DNA from: Rhynchopus euleeides
Taxonomy: Eukaryota; Euglenozoa; Diplonemea; Diplonemida; Diplonemidae
Assembly (NCBI GenBank): GCA_963210315.1
Contig: OY723283.1
Span: 1,674,001 to 1,738,000, forward strand
Direction of reading: 5' to 3'
Length of the DNA: 64,000 nucleotides
Each line of letters opens with the position of its first letter. The first letter of the stretch is position 1. Under the pieces are notes generated by a model. That model did not search any database and was not told the DNA's origin. It saw nothing but the letters and a program-made list of their open reading frames with translations. A program made the position numbers and the translations under genes. This document shows, in pieces, positions 51,173-61,041 of the stretch.

Positions 51173-52546
51173 ATGCCAGGTCGCATGCTGTGGTGCCTCC
51201 TGGCTATGGCTGTCGGCGCTGCTTCTCTGGAAACATGCAACAGATCTGCGTCGGCAGCATCTTTCTCTGTAACAAACGGGACACGGGCATCACTGGGCTT
51301 CACTGCGGCGGGTGAGGCGGTGTTGGCTGTGTGCATCGTGCCAGGCGGTAGCACTGGATCCTCTGGCTCCATCAACATCCTGGATGCGAATACCGGGGCT
51401 CTGAAGCAGACTACTGATCTCAAATGCACAGCCGATGAGGAGCCTGTGGCAATCTCTGGCCAGACCGTGCTCGCATACCGCAGAGACCTGTCCTTCCTCC
51501 CTCTGGGCGGCGGGGATCCTAAGACAGCAAACGGCACCACCAACTCTCTGGGGTACAATGGGGACGGCCTCATCGTCGCGGGGTTCGGGGTCTTGGCAGG
51601 GTCCTGGCACTACGCGAAGGTGTTCAACAGCACAGGCACCAAGCTGCAGGAGATCAAGGTTGACGACCTGACGCTCGCTGTTGCTGTGTCGAAGCGGGTC
51701 GGACCCGCCTCCTCCTACTACGTGGCAGTCGCGACGGGAAACTCGATTGTGATCTACAACTCAGACGGGAGTGTTGTGAACACACACACATACCCGAATT
51801 CGCTCTACCTCGACACCCTCGGTCTGCACTTCCGCGAGAGCGATCTGGCTGTCGTGGCCTGCACAGCCTTCAGGACAACAGTGTACAGCCTGAATACTTC
51901 TGAAGTGACGGAAGTGGGCACGGATGAGGCCCGTGTTTCACATGCGGTTGGTTTCAACGACGAGGGGAGCCGGGTGATTTCAGCGTCGTCAGATGAGGCT
52001 CCTGGCATGCATACTGTTTGGGACAGGGATCTCCAGACTGGGGGGGTTCGCACGCTCTGCAGTGTGGATAAGTCCATCCGCAGGGTTTCCCTTGCCAGGG
52101 ATCACCAGGGGCGTGATTGGCTTGCAGCTTACTCTGCGGCAGATCCAGACACGCCCATGAAGGTGGTTCTGTTTCAGGTGCCGCCCTCCACAGAGGCACC
52201 TCAAACAGCAGCACCACCGACACCAGAGCCTGCGTCGCCGACAGAGACACCTAGTACACCTGCACCAGCTGCGTCAACGACATCCGCACCTCCAACAGCG
52301 GTGCCAACCAGAAGGGGGGTGCGGCAGACATATGCGCCAGGCTCAGACACGCCGTCGGAATCCGGTGGCCCCCTCGCAATTATCGTCGGCGCGACCGTGG
52401 GTTTGGTCGCGCTCCTGCTGGGTGTCGGGATGGGTGTCTGGGTGTGGCGGAAGCGCTACAGTCCGCCTGACATGAGCAAGATTCTTGATTTTGAAGCGTC
52501 TGCAATCGCGTCAAGGGATGACTACAGTGCCCTGTCCCGCATCTGA
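51173..52546 (+). CDS. Type I membrane protein with beta-rich ectodomain and Thr/Pro stalk
   Basis: 457 residues, single exon. A signal peptide (about residues 1-18, MLWCLLAMAVGAAS) precedes an ectodomain with recurring strand-turn patterns (GSINILDANTGALK, SIVIYNSDGSVVN, TTVYSLNTSEVTEV, HTVWDRDLQTGGVRTL), reading like a degenerate beta-propeller. Residues about 336-385 form a Thr/Pro/Ala-rich stalk likely to be O-glycosylated. A single membrane span follows (about 398-424, LAIIVGATVGLVALLLGVGMGVWVW), then an RKR stop-transfer and a 30-residue tail. NGT and NST sequons suggest N-glycosylation. The layout is that of a cell-surface receptor or adhesion protein; no family recognised. Confidence 0.75.
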   Translation: MPGRMLWCLLAMAVGAASLETCNRSASAASFSVTNGTRASLGFTAAGEAVLAVCIVPGGSTGSSGSINILDANTGALKQTTDLKCTADEEPVAISGQTVLAYRRDLSFLPLGGGDPKTANGTTNSLGYNGDGLIVAGFGVLAGSWHYAKVFNSTGTKLQEIKVDDLTLAVAVSKRVGPASSYYVAVATGNSIVIYNSDGSVVNTHTYPNSLYLDTLGLHFRESDLAVVACTAFRTTVYSLNTSEVTEVGTDEARVSHAVGFNDEGSRVISASSDEAPGMHTVWDRDLQTGGVRTLCSVDKSIRRVSLARDHQGRDWLAAYSAADPDTPMKVVLFQVPPSTEAPQTAAPPTPEPASPTETPSTPAPAASTTSAPPTAVPTRRGVRQTYAPGSDTPSESGGPLAIIVGATVGLVALLLGVGMGVWVWRKRYSPPDMSKILDFEASAIASRDDYSALSRI

Positions 52547-53514
52547 CCGCCCTCGCCTCAGCCATGTGGTGGCGAATGCCGCCACACTGTTCTCATGTCT
52601 GCATATATGCTACGAACAAGGCAAGGAGGTCGCCAACACACTCGAGGAGGGGCTGCAAAGCAAGCGATTGAACTGCAGTCTGGATTGTCGAGCGATACAA
52701 CCCATAGAACAGGCTTTACAGACTCTTCATTGCTTTTGGGCTGCGATGGCAGAGCGAAACCTCGCGTCGAGGACAGCATGCTGTTGTGCGTGCGCATTCA
52801 GGTTTTTAACTGTGCTGTGCCGCAAACCCTCCGTCGAGTCGAGTGTGTATATATGTTAGTTGCAGTGTGTGCTGCATCAAGAGCAGCTTGGTGCTTGTGT
52901 GCTTGATACATAACGTTTTAAGTGTGTGCACTCTCCCCCACATTCCGTGTGGCAGTGGAGGCAGCACCAGAGTTCGCCCAGTGCGACTTACACTATACAA
53001 TAGTATGTGTGTGTAGACCATGCTTCGAGTGGGATCACCCTGCGCAGAACACGTGTGTGTCCTATGTATTTGAATGAATGTCGTGTGGGCCCGCCCCCCC
53101 TCCCTGTGATCTCGCTCTGCTCACCCTCGCCTGTCACCCTTTCTCATCTTGTCTTGTATTTTTTCCCCCCGGGTTTGGCGCACAAACAACGCCTTATCTT
53201 TTTCATGCGGGAGAACGGCAGTGAGCTGGAAGCCGATGCATGTTTTGTGCCTGTGCATGCCCCGTGATCCCGATGCAGTCGGATGCCCGTCAGATCAACG
53301 ATTGAATACTTAGCTCTCGCCTGACAGTCCCGACCTCGATACACGCCACGCAACGCACGCAGAAACATCACGCCCGTAACAAGCCCGGCTGCAGTGTTGT
53401 ATTCCTTGCCTTTCTACCGAAGCATCCTGTACTCGCCCTGTCACTGTCATCGCAACAGTTCGACAGTGGTGCCGCATTGTGGTGGGTTATCTCCCTGCCT
53501 ATATTCCGCATTCT
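52547..53514. other. Intergenic spacer, about 970 bp
   Basis: No supportable gene. A C-rich tract lies near 53090-53104 and a short T-rich stretch near 53155-53172. Confidence 0.5.
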
Positions 53515-53824
53515 TTACAGGGGGGGGGGGGGGGGCGAATAGAATTACTAAGTAATACTATTCAAAATGGCATGTTTGAAAAATCCCCAAATTTTGGGTT
53601 GGGCGCATTCCCCAGTACGTGGTATTCCACTCCACCGAAATCGAAAAAAAAGTTGATCGTGAACTGGCCTGAACCAGCGCAGTTCACGATCAACTTTTTT
53701 TTCGATTTCGGTGGAGTGGAATACCACGTACTGGGGAATGCGCCCAACCTAAAATTTGGGGATTTTTCAAACATGCCATTTTGAATAGTATTACTTAGTA
53801 ATTCTATTCGCCCCCCCCCTGTAA
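53515..53824. mobile_element. 310-bp near-perfect palindrome (MITE-like)
   Basis: Arms 53515 to about 53660 and about 53675-53824 are almost perfect reverse complements around a loop of 10-20 nt. The ends are TTACAG followed by a run of G (15 or more on the left, nine Cs on the right), then CGAATAGAATTACTAAGTAA. Arm differences are few (for example AAATTTTGGG against CCTAAAATTT near the middle). The transcript would fold into a long hairpin. The open frame that runs through on both strands is only the mirrored sequence. Confidence 0.85.
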
Positions 53825-53828
53825 CCTT

Positions 53829-53883
53829 AGAACGATTTGAACGATTTATTGGCCGTGCTCCCGGCGAGAGGTGCTGCTGTTCC
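53829..53883 (-). repeat. Short structured repeat, copy c
   Basis: On the minus strand it reads AACAGCAGCACC, GAGCACGGCCAA, then AAATCGTTCAAATCGTTC, matching copies a and b near the 5' end of the window. It starts a few bases after the 310-bp palindrome. Confidence 0.5.
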
Positions 53884-54763
53884 GGGTTCTTCTGGCACAG
53901 CGGCATCGCCTGTTGCCGTCTCTCCCTCTATTCCTTATGTCTATTGAGTTGGTCTGGCCCAGACGGCGGGGACCGTGCTGACACATAGCGACCACTATCC
54001 CTACTTAATGCGCCCTCCTCCTAGCCGAGTATTTTTTTAGCATCTTCTTTCTCGGAAACATCTGCCTGTGGGGGCCAGGCTTCAGGGGAACCACTGCCCA
54101 TTAAACCGGCCAGCTCAGAATGAACAAAGGGCATCCCGTCGGCGGATGTTAGTTGCTCGACCCCCCCCCCCCCCGCTCGTGCCTCATGGGTCTGTCGCCT
54201 GAAGCAGCGAGGGAAGGGTGTGGAAACCACAGCAAACGGATGGTACCACCCGGCAGCACAACATGAAGCCCACGCCACACACCACCGTTCGCCCGTGTGT
54301 GTGTGACACACACTGGGCCACCACAGCCCACGCCACACCTTTCTCCCAGAATGTTCCCCCCCCGTTTGGCCATCCCCAAGAAAGATATTCTGCCTAAATG
54401 CCTCTGGTGTTCTTCTGCGTCACGGAAAGTACTGATCACCCGAAGGCGACGGTCTGCTGCGATAGCAGGAGATACCGACAGGGGAACGCACCCTCCCACC
54501 CTCACCCAAACATCACCCATCCCGAGCAAGCGGCTCGGGAAAAATCTGGCAATCTCATCATCTGTTCTTCACTGTGGCTTGATCTGTCTCATAATCTCTC
54601 TCCTTCGTACGCGCCTGCAGGGAGGGCCCTGGCCTGAGGGAAACACACCACTAGGCCGCCACACCCCCCCTCCCCCTCCCCACCCCCCACCCCCATCTCC
54701 TTGCATTTCCCGGGAAACGGTATTTTGGACCCCCCGATTCATCCCGCCCCACCCATCTCTCAT

Positions 54764-54803
54764 CCACCCCCACTCCCTCCCCCTCCACCCATCCATCCAC
54801 CAG
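54764..54803 (+). promoter_or_regulatory. Candidate trans-splice acceptor for the MFS transporter
   Basis: Long tract of C and T ending in CACCAG, 11 nt before the ATG at 54815; among the clearest acceptors in the window. Confidence 0.55.
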
Positions 54804-54814
54804 GCGGCTGCCAC

Positions 54815-56491
54815 ATGGCCGCCCCCACCGACACACCACATGCCGATGCCGGGGCACGCAGCATGCTCACCGCCTGCATCGCCGTCGCCGGGCTCGGCGG
54901 CCTGGTCTTCGGCTACGACCTGGGGGTGATCGTTGGCGCCTTGCCAGGCCTCGTCTCCGAGTTCCACCTCTCCAGCACCCAGGAGGGGCTGGCCGTCGCT
55001 GGGGCCAGCCTGGGCCAGGTCATCGGGGCCCTGCTCGGGGGAAACCTGACGGACCGCCTCGGCAGGAAGACCATGATCCGGGCACAGTGCTTCGCCCTGG
55101 GGGGCGGCGCGCTGGCCGTCGCCTCCGCGGGCACCTTCACCCACCTTCTCATCGGGCGCATCATCATGGGATTCGGCTTTGCCTGGGGCGTGCTGAGCAA
55201 TGTGGCATGGGTCTCTGAGATAGTCCCCTCCGCTTCCCGCGGGCGCGCCGTCTCCGCCTACGAGCTGACCATCACCATCGGCCTGCTGATGGCCCTGCTC
55301 CTCAACAGCACCAGCATCTCCTGGAGGGGCCTGGTTCTTGCCAGCATCCCGATGTCCGTCCTGCAGTTCCTCTGCTTCTTCGTTGTCCCGGAGTCCCCGA
55401 TGTGGCTCCTCTCGAAGGGCAGGCCTGCTGAGGCCGAAGCGGCAATCGCCTCTATTGGGGGGTCCGCGTCACACCTGGCAGAGTGCCGTGCCGCCGTGTC
55501 GCATCCGGTGCCCAGCTTCAGCGCAGCCGTGAGGGAGTGGCGGGTCCCCTTCATCGCCATCACCGCCATCCAGGCCCTCGGGTTGCTGACGGGTGGCATC
55601 AACATACGGATCTACGCACTCCGCATCTTCCACAGTGTGGGGGTCTCCGAAAGCATCGCAGCGACCCTCGCCATCGGGCTCAGCGTTGTGAAGGTGCTCG
55701 CAACACTCCTCTCTGTCCTCCACCTGGATATCTACGGGAGGCGGGTCTTCTACATGACAGGCGTCACCCTCCTCCTCGTCAGCTGCTGCCTCATCGCAGT
55801 CGGGGCAAGCCCGGGCGGCTGCGCCGCAGGCGAGGGGTGCGTTGTGGGAAATGCCACAGAGGAGGTGGACTGCAGGGCATGCCCCTCCCTCTGCGGGGGC
55901 TGCGCGCTGCCCGCGCAGGCCGTTGTGGTGGCGGGGTGCTTCCTGGGGTACATTGCGTATCAAATATCCTTCGGCCCGGTCAACTTCGCCGTGGGGTCGG
56001 AGATGTTCCCCTCCGAGGCACGGGCCAGATTCCTCGGGGTGCAGACCGTGGTGCAGGGTGTGTTCCAGATGGGAACCTCCTTCCTCTTCCCGGTGATGCG
56101 GGATGCGGTGGGGCTTCCCGCGACCATGCTGTCGCACACCGTCTTCTGCATCCTCGGGCTGGGCTTCTTTGCGGTGAGGATGGTCGAAACCAAGCACAGA
56201 TTCCCCCAGGTCATCCTCCAGGACCTCAGGGAGCTGTGGTCGGGGGACTACACTATGATGCGCCCCATCGACGGCAACAGCCAGATGGCATCCTCCTTCA
56301 ACTCGCATGCCCGTGAGCTGGATGAGGTCGGGTCAGTGGGGTTGCCGGGAGGAGGTGGTGGTGGTGGTGGTGGTGGCGGCGTTGGCCCCCTCCGCGAAAC
56401 CCCGAGCGGCAACAGCAACAGCGGTGCTCTGGTCGTCACCCTGAGCCAGGGGAGCGACTCTGCTGCCGCGCAGGGTGCAGCAGGGGTGTAG
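54815..56491 (+). CDS. Major facilitator superfamily transporter, sugar-porter type
   Basis: 558 residues, single exon, twelve predicted membrane spans. Sugar-porter landmarks are FGYDLGVIVGAL in span 1, GGNLTDRLGRKTM in the loop after span 2, LIGRIIMGFGFAW, PESPMWLLSKGRPAEAE after span 6, LDIYGRRVF in the matching second-half loop, and VETKHRFP where the family usually has PETKG. The QQxxGxN motif of typical hexose porters reads ALGLLTGGINI, so substrate preference may be shifted. A Cys-rich loop (GCAAGEGCVV...CRACPSLCGGC) lies between late spans, and the cytoplasmic tail has a Gly run. It should carry a sugar or polyol across the plasma membrane; the exact substrate is unknown. The ATG at 54815 is the first after the acceptor; the upstream open frame is translated C-tract. 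Confidence 0.88.
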   Translation: MAAPTDTPHADAGARSMLTACIAVAGLGGLVFGYDLGVIVGALPGLVSEFHLSSTQEGLAVAGASLGQVIGALLGGNLTDRLGRKTMIRAQCFALGGGALAVASAGTFTHLLIGRIIMGFGFAWGVLSNVAWVSEIVPSASRGRAVSAYELTITIGLLMALLLNSTSISWRGLVLASIPMSVLQFLCFFVVPESPMWLLSKGRPAEAEAAIASIGGSASHLAECRAAVSHPVPSFSAAVREWRVPFIAITAIQALGLLTGGINIRIYALRIFHSVGVSESIAATLAIGLSVVKVLATLLSVLHLDIYGRRVFYMTGVTLLLVSCCLIAVGASPGGCAAGEGCVVGNATEEVDCRACPSLCGGCALPAQAVVVAGCFLGYIAYQISFGPVNFAVGSEMFPSEARARFLGVQTVVQGVFQMGTSFLFPVMRDAVGLPATMLSHTVFCILGLGFFAVRMVETKHRFPQVILQDLRELWSGDYTMMRPIDGNSQMASSFNSHARELDEVGSVGLPGGGGGGGGGGGVGPLRETPSGNSNSGALVVTLSQGSDSAAAQGAAGV

Positions 56492-57236
56492 GGGTGGGGG
56501 TGTATCAGGGGCAGTGGTGCTCGGCTGTGCTCCGCAGTGCGTGTGTGTGTTCCACACCGACGCTAAATAATGCATTCAACTGTGCGTGGGTGGGGTGGCG
56601 TGGGAGGGAGGAGGTGCAGATTGCGTTCACGGCGTAATTATTTGCTTTGTGGGGGTGGTACGGTGTTGCATCGAGAGTGGCGTGGGTGTGTGTCGAGGTC
56701 AGGTCGGGTGGTGTCTCCACCAGCAAGCCAATCGTAAACCGTGGGGTGCGCGCAGGGAGCATGCACGCATGGATTGTCCCTGCGACACAGAGCAGCAGCC
56801 TCAACGCCTCCCCCCTATGCGTTCCTACACAATTCCTTTTGGCTCCGTCTGAACCTCTGAGCCACTCCTCTCGCCAGTTTCGGAGGCGGCACGGCGTCTT
56901 CTCAGTAAGCTCTTTCTCTCTTTCTCTCTTTCAAGTGCTTGGCACCGTGCGGTGTGCTGCCCCCCCCTGAACCTCCAGCCAAGGCAACCGTCAGCTAAAG
57001 CGAACAGGACGCCCCTCTCTCTGCCTCTTTCTCTCCCTCATCACCACGCTCTGAGCAGAACCCGACACCAGGGCTTGGCATGACGTAGAATTGTCTGACT
57101 ATCCCCCTCACTCCCCACCCCCACCCCACCCCCAGCTTCGTCTTGCAGACCCCGACGGTGGTGCACCCAGGCCACTCAGGCGCACAGCAACCACCCCTGC
57201 CACAGGCTGCTGCGGGGCGGTCTGCCCTTTACAGCC
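56492..57236. other. Intergenic spacer, 745 bp
   Basis: GTGG-rich DNA, then TCTTTCTCTC tracts (about 56910-56935 and 57015-57040). It ends in TCTGCCCTTTACAG two nt before the SLD5 ATG. Confidence 0.55.
57221..57234 (+). promoter_or_regulatory. Candidate trans-splice acceptor for SLD5
   Basis: TCTGCCCTTTACAG with only CC between the AG and the ATG at 57237, so nearly all of the 5' UTR would come from a spliced leader. Confidence 0.5.
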
Positions 57237-57959
57237 ATGGGGGATGTGGCCCCCGCAGAGATGCTGATCGACGACAAGGTGGACTTCGTGGATGTCGACA
57301 AGTCGGATGTCATGATTTCGCTGTCGCTGTCGAGCCAGGCCTTCCTGGAGAACAGGAACGAGACGAGCGAGCTGTACCGCAGCTTGATGGTGCACTGGCG
57401 GAACGAGCTGGGCGCGCCGGAGCTGCTGCAGTATTGGGAAGGGTGTGACGAGGTCAAGACCCTTCTGGAGGAGGCTGAGGAGGCAACCGTTTCCAACGAA
57501 GAGGTGGGGTGCTCCCTACCGTTCGACGTCGACGTCTTGTTTAAATGCGAGCGGGACCGGATGCGGTACATGCTGATCGAGTATCTGAGGACCCGCATGC
57601 TGAAGATCGAGGCGTTTGCCTCCCACCTGCTGCAGAACGAGGCCCAGCGGAGTCTACTCTCCAGCAGCGAGCTGCGCTTCTGCGAGAGCTTCGAGGCCTT
57701 CCAGAAGGACCTCGTCGCGGGGACCATCGGCAACTCCCTCAGCGGCATCCCAGAGGTGTTGGTGCAGGCGGATGCCCAGCGCGCCCAGCCCCACCCCAAC
57801 CTCTCCCGCAACGTCTTCGCGCAGTTCAGGCGCACCGTGGGGGATGTGGAGCTGGGTGCTGACGCAGAACCCGTCACCCTCGAGGCTGGGGATCTTTACG
57901 TCCTCCCCTATGTCTTGGTGCAGAAGTACATTGCGAGTGGCGATGCTGTTATTGTGTGA
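57237..57959 (+). CDS. SLD5: GINS complex subunit SLD5 (GINS4)
   Basis: 240 residues, single exon, close to the family length (human about 223). The GINS tetramer (SLD5, PSF1, PSF2, PSF3) binds MCM2-7 and CDC45 to form the replicative CMG helicase. Family landmarks are SELYRSLMVHWRNELGAPELLQYW in the N-terminal helical part, CERDRMRYMLIEYLRTRMLKIEAFA (about residues 104-128), the most conserved SLD5 segment, and a small C-terminal B domain closing with GDLYVLPYVLVQKYIASGDAVIV. An acidic start and a short extra loop (about 170-195) are the only departures. No operon-like link to its neighbours is evident. Confidence 0.88.
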   Translation: MGDVAPAEMLIDDKVDFVDVDKSDVMISLSLSSQAFLENRNETSELYRSLMVHWRNELGAPELLQYWEGCDEVKTLLEEAEEATVSNEEVGCSLPFDVDVLFKCERDRMRYMLIEYLRTRMLKIEAFASHLLQNEAQRSLLSSSELRFCESFEAFQKDLVAGTIGNSLSGIPEVLVQADAQRAQPHPNLSRNVFAQFRRTVGDVELGADAEPVTLEAGDLYVLPYVLVQKYIASGDAVIV

Positions 57960-58717
57960 TCCCACAAAACAGATGGGGTGAGGTCTCTGGTGGCAGCCCT
58001 GTTTTGATGATCCCTGGTGGTGGGGTTCTGGCGTGGGGGGGGCGTCATCAAGAGGTGTGCGTGTTTCAGCGTGCTGTACACTTGGCACAGCAACAGCTAT
58101 TTCTATCTTCTCCCCGGCGTGTGGTGTGGTGTTGTGGGGAGGGGTGGCAGAAGCAGATTTAGATACTCTTTGCTTCTCCCCCCCTGCCCCTCACGCGATC
58201 CACACCAGCAGCACGGGAGGCGAAGCCAGCGATGGATCTGTCACCATCCTGAAAGCTGTATTCAGGCCCCAGGATAGGAGCTTCCACACCTTGCCTCGCG
58301 CACACTGCGGGGAATCAAACGTTTCTCAAGAATAAGCCCTCCTCTCCTCTCCTCTCCCCAAGCGATTCAGGCGATTGCGTGTGGTCTCTAGAATATATAG
58401 CCCCGGTATATCCGGGATAACTCTCTCCCCCCTGCGTTCTTTTCGGAGCGCCAGGGGTGGGTGGTGAGGATGGGTGGGATGCAGGCTCGGTGGATGGCAA
58501 GAAGAAGTGCAGAAGGAGGCCCCCTCCCACACCCACCCCTCCTGCTGGGACAAGGCTCATGACCCCCTCCGTCTGTGTTTCCACCCCTGTTGTGTTGAAC
58601 GAGTGAAGGGAGGCCAAGTGTCTGTGCTTCCAGTTATATTGTCGACTTCACTGCCCCCCCCCTGTCTCTCCACACTGTGACACAGCAGGAGGGCGTGCTC
58701 GTCCCTGTTGCGCCGCC
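57960..58717. other. Intergenic spacer, 758 bp
   Basis: Pyrimidine-rich stretches (about 58170-58190 and 58650-58675) and no supportable gene. Ends in CACACTGTGACACAG before the last gene. Confidence 0.55.
58648..58685 (+). promoter_or_regulatory. Candidate trans-splice acceptor for the SYCP2-like gene
   Basis: C-run and TCTCTCC tract ending in GACACAG, 32 nt before the ATG at 58718. Confidence 0.45.
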
Positions 58718-61041
58718 ATGCCTGGGAGGAAGAAGGACCATGCGGCAAAGCTGCGGCAAGCGCTGAAGGCGCAGGGCGACAAGATCCGGACCGCCATGGC
58801 GCCCTTCAAGCAGTTCATCACCGATCCGCAGAGGAATGAGGTGGCGGCTGTGCCGGCCCTGCTGGGCGAGTGGGTGGAGGCAATGGCGGACCTCCTGGAA
58901 TCGGAGGACTACACCAACCTGACCTATGTCAGCGGCGTCTTCAACCTGCAGGTGTTCCGTGCGTTTGAAGATGAGAAAAACACAAGCATCATAAAGGAGG
59001 CGAAGCTTGTGCCCTTTATCGTGAAGTGTGTCAAAGCCATGTACAAACAAGGCGCGTCAAATACGACAGCGCACATCCTTGAAAACGTGCTGGATGTGAC
59101 AGAGGTGGTGATGGAGATGCGCGAGCTCCACACAGGGCTGTTCGCCGCAATCCACAAGGAGCTGGAGCAGATCGGAGTGGACACCACACACGCCCTGCTC
59201 AACAGGCGCGCCTGCTTGCAGGTATGACATCCGCCCATTTCCCCACCCCTCCCCCCAGAATAACACCTGGGTGCGGGACGGAGCAAGCAAACCTTTTTTG
59301 CATGCATATGTTCAGAGCATTGGGAGGGTCATTGCTGTCCACCGCCGGCTTGTCAACCTTTCCCCACCCCATCACAGTGCGTGCAGACAGCTCTGTATGG
59401 CTCCGACCCCAACCGTCGCCTCGTGGCAGCTGGCGTGGATCGTCTTGCGAAGTTCTTCGCAGAAGGTGATGACTTCCCCTGCCAGGAGTTCATCGCAGGC
59501 ATCATCGGGAAGCTGATCCTGAAGGACTTCAAGGTGATGGACAAGCTCAGCACCCACTGGGGGGAGGAGAACGCGCAGTCGCTGAAGTCCATCATCACGA
59601 AGGACCACACCGCGACAGGCAAGTTCGTCGTGGAGTTCAACCGGAGGGTGAAGAACCCCAAGGTGCGCTCCCTGGCCTGCTCCGAATGGGTCCTCGGGAA
59701 GAAGCACTACTCCGCACCGCAGGGGGAGACGCTGCTGCTGCACTGTACTCCCACCTACCTTACACTCAGCCTCCCTGTGGAGAACCCTGAACAAGAGGTA
59801 TGCGATGCGTCGCCATGCTGGGGTGCAACACAGGGGGCGGGGGTTGTATGGGTCGTTTGGTTGGGGTGTTTGTTGCTTCTCGGCATTTGCCGCACCGCCC
59901 TCTCCCTCCCGCTCGCAGGTCGACACCATCGACATCAACACAAGCAGCCTCCAGCGCCTCCGACAGCCTGGCGTGCACTCCCCCGTCGGCCACATCGTCT
60001 TCAAGACGAGCAAGCTCACAGGGGAGGTGCTCCGGTTTGCCCAGGCCGACTCCGGGGAGTCCAACCCGCATTTCACCATCGAGGTCAAGTCGGAACCGGA
60101 GGAGGTCAAGTCCTTTTTCACAGCAATGCAGGGGATGATGGTATGCACAGATGTTTTGTTCAAAAAAATTGGATGGCTCTGCTCCAAGTTGAAAAATAAT
60201 GTGAGCTTCCCCCCTCGCGTATCTGCCGTTGTGACCATCGCCACTCCCATTTCCGAAACAGTCGAAGAAGCGCCCGACTTCGAAGAAGCGTGCGCCAGAC
60301 GGGGATGCCGAAGACAGCCCTCCTGAGAAGGCGCAGAAGGTGGCGGAGAAGACCACCGCCCCTGCCAGCGCTGTGGCGCCAACAGACTTCGAAAGCGAGC
60401 CGCCGTCGGTGCACATCCCGCCCTCTTCCGTGGCAAAGCGGACACCGGGGAGGCATGCCGTGCCGGTGGAGGTGAAGGCGACAGACCCGTCTCCCTTCCA
60501 GACCATCGCCGGGCAGATTGCCGAGGATGACGTGGGCGAAGGGGATCTGTACACTGTGTTCGACAGGATGAAGGAGAAGGTGGTGGAGCAGACACGGCGG
60601 AAGCAGGAGCGGGGGCAGCAGGCGCTGCAGAAGACTGTGGAGACGGTGCAGCTGCTGGTGGATGACTACAAGAAGAAGTCTCGCGAGCACAACGATGCCC
60701 TGCAGGAGAACATCGATATCATGAAGGAGAAGGCGAACAAGCTTCTCGAGGAAACCACAGAAACCATCTCCTGCGAGCACGAGATCACCAGCGCTATCAA
60801 GATGCTCCACGAAGAGTTCAACCAGAAGGCGAAGGCGCAGCGCGACCTCCTCATCGCCTTCCAGGAGGACATTGAGGACGTCGTCCCCCAGATCGAGTCT
60901 CAGGAGAAGCACTCCCTTGCGAAGCTGAAGGACATGGCTGATGCTGAGTTCGAAAACCTTGAAACGCAGGTGACCAAACTGCAGTCCCAGAACAAGTTCA
61001 TCACCTCCGTGATGAAATTCATGATGGCAAAGATGGACTAG
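58718..61041 (+). CDS. SYCP2-like protein (ARM-like, PH-like, basic patch, coiled coil), four exons
   Basis: Exons 58718-59221, 59378-59797, 59919-60140 and 60262-61041 join in frame to 641 residues; introns of 156, 121 and 121 nt all run GTATG to CAG. Residues 1-about 240 are helical repeats in armadillo style. Residues about 265-382 are a beta-rich, PH/Spt16M-like segment (ETLLLHCTPTYLTLSL, GHIVFKTSK, HFTIEVKSEPEEVKSFFTAMQ). Then come SKKRPTSKKR, a likely nuclear signal, a disordered stretch, and a long coiled coil (about 478-641). This order is that of SYCP2, the meiotic chromosome-axis protein with an armadillo-like and an Spt16M-like domain and a C-terminal coil. The match is in layout; I cannot confirm it by alignment. 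Another nuclear coiled-coil adaptor is possible. Confidence 0.6.

Larger units (their letters stand above)
53825..54814. other. Intergenic spacer upstream of the MFS transporter
   Basis: Contains copy c of the short structured repeat on the minus strand (53829-53883), a C-run (54161-54173), and a very C-rich pyrimidine tract (about 54660-54800) ending in CACCAG. Confidence 0.55.
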
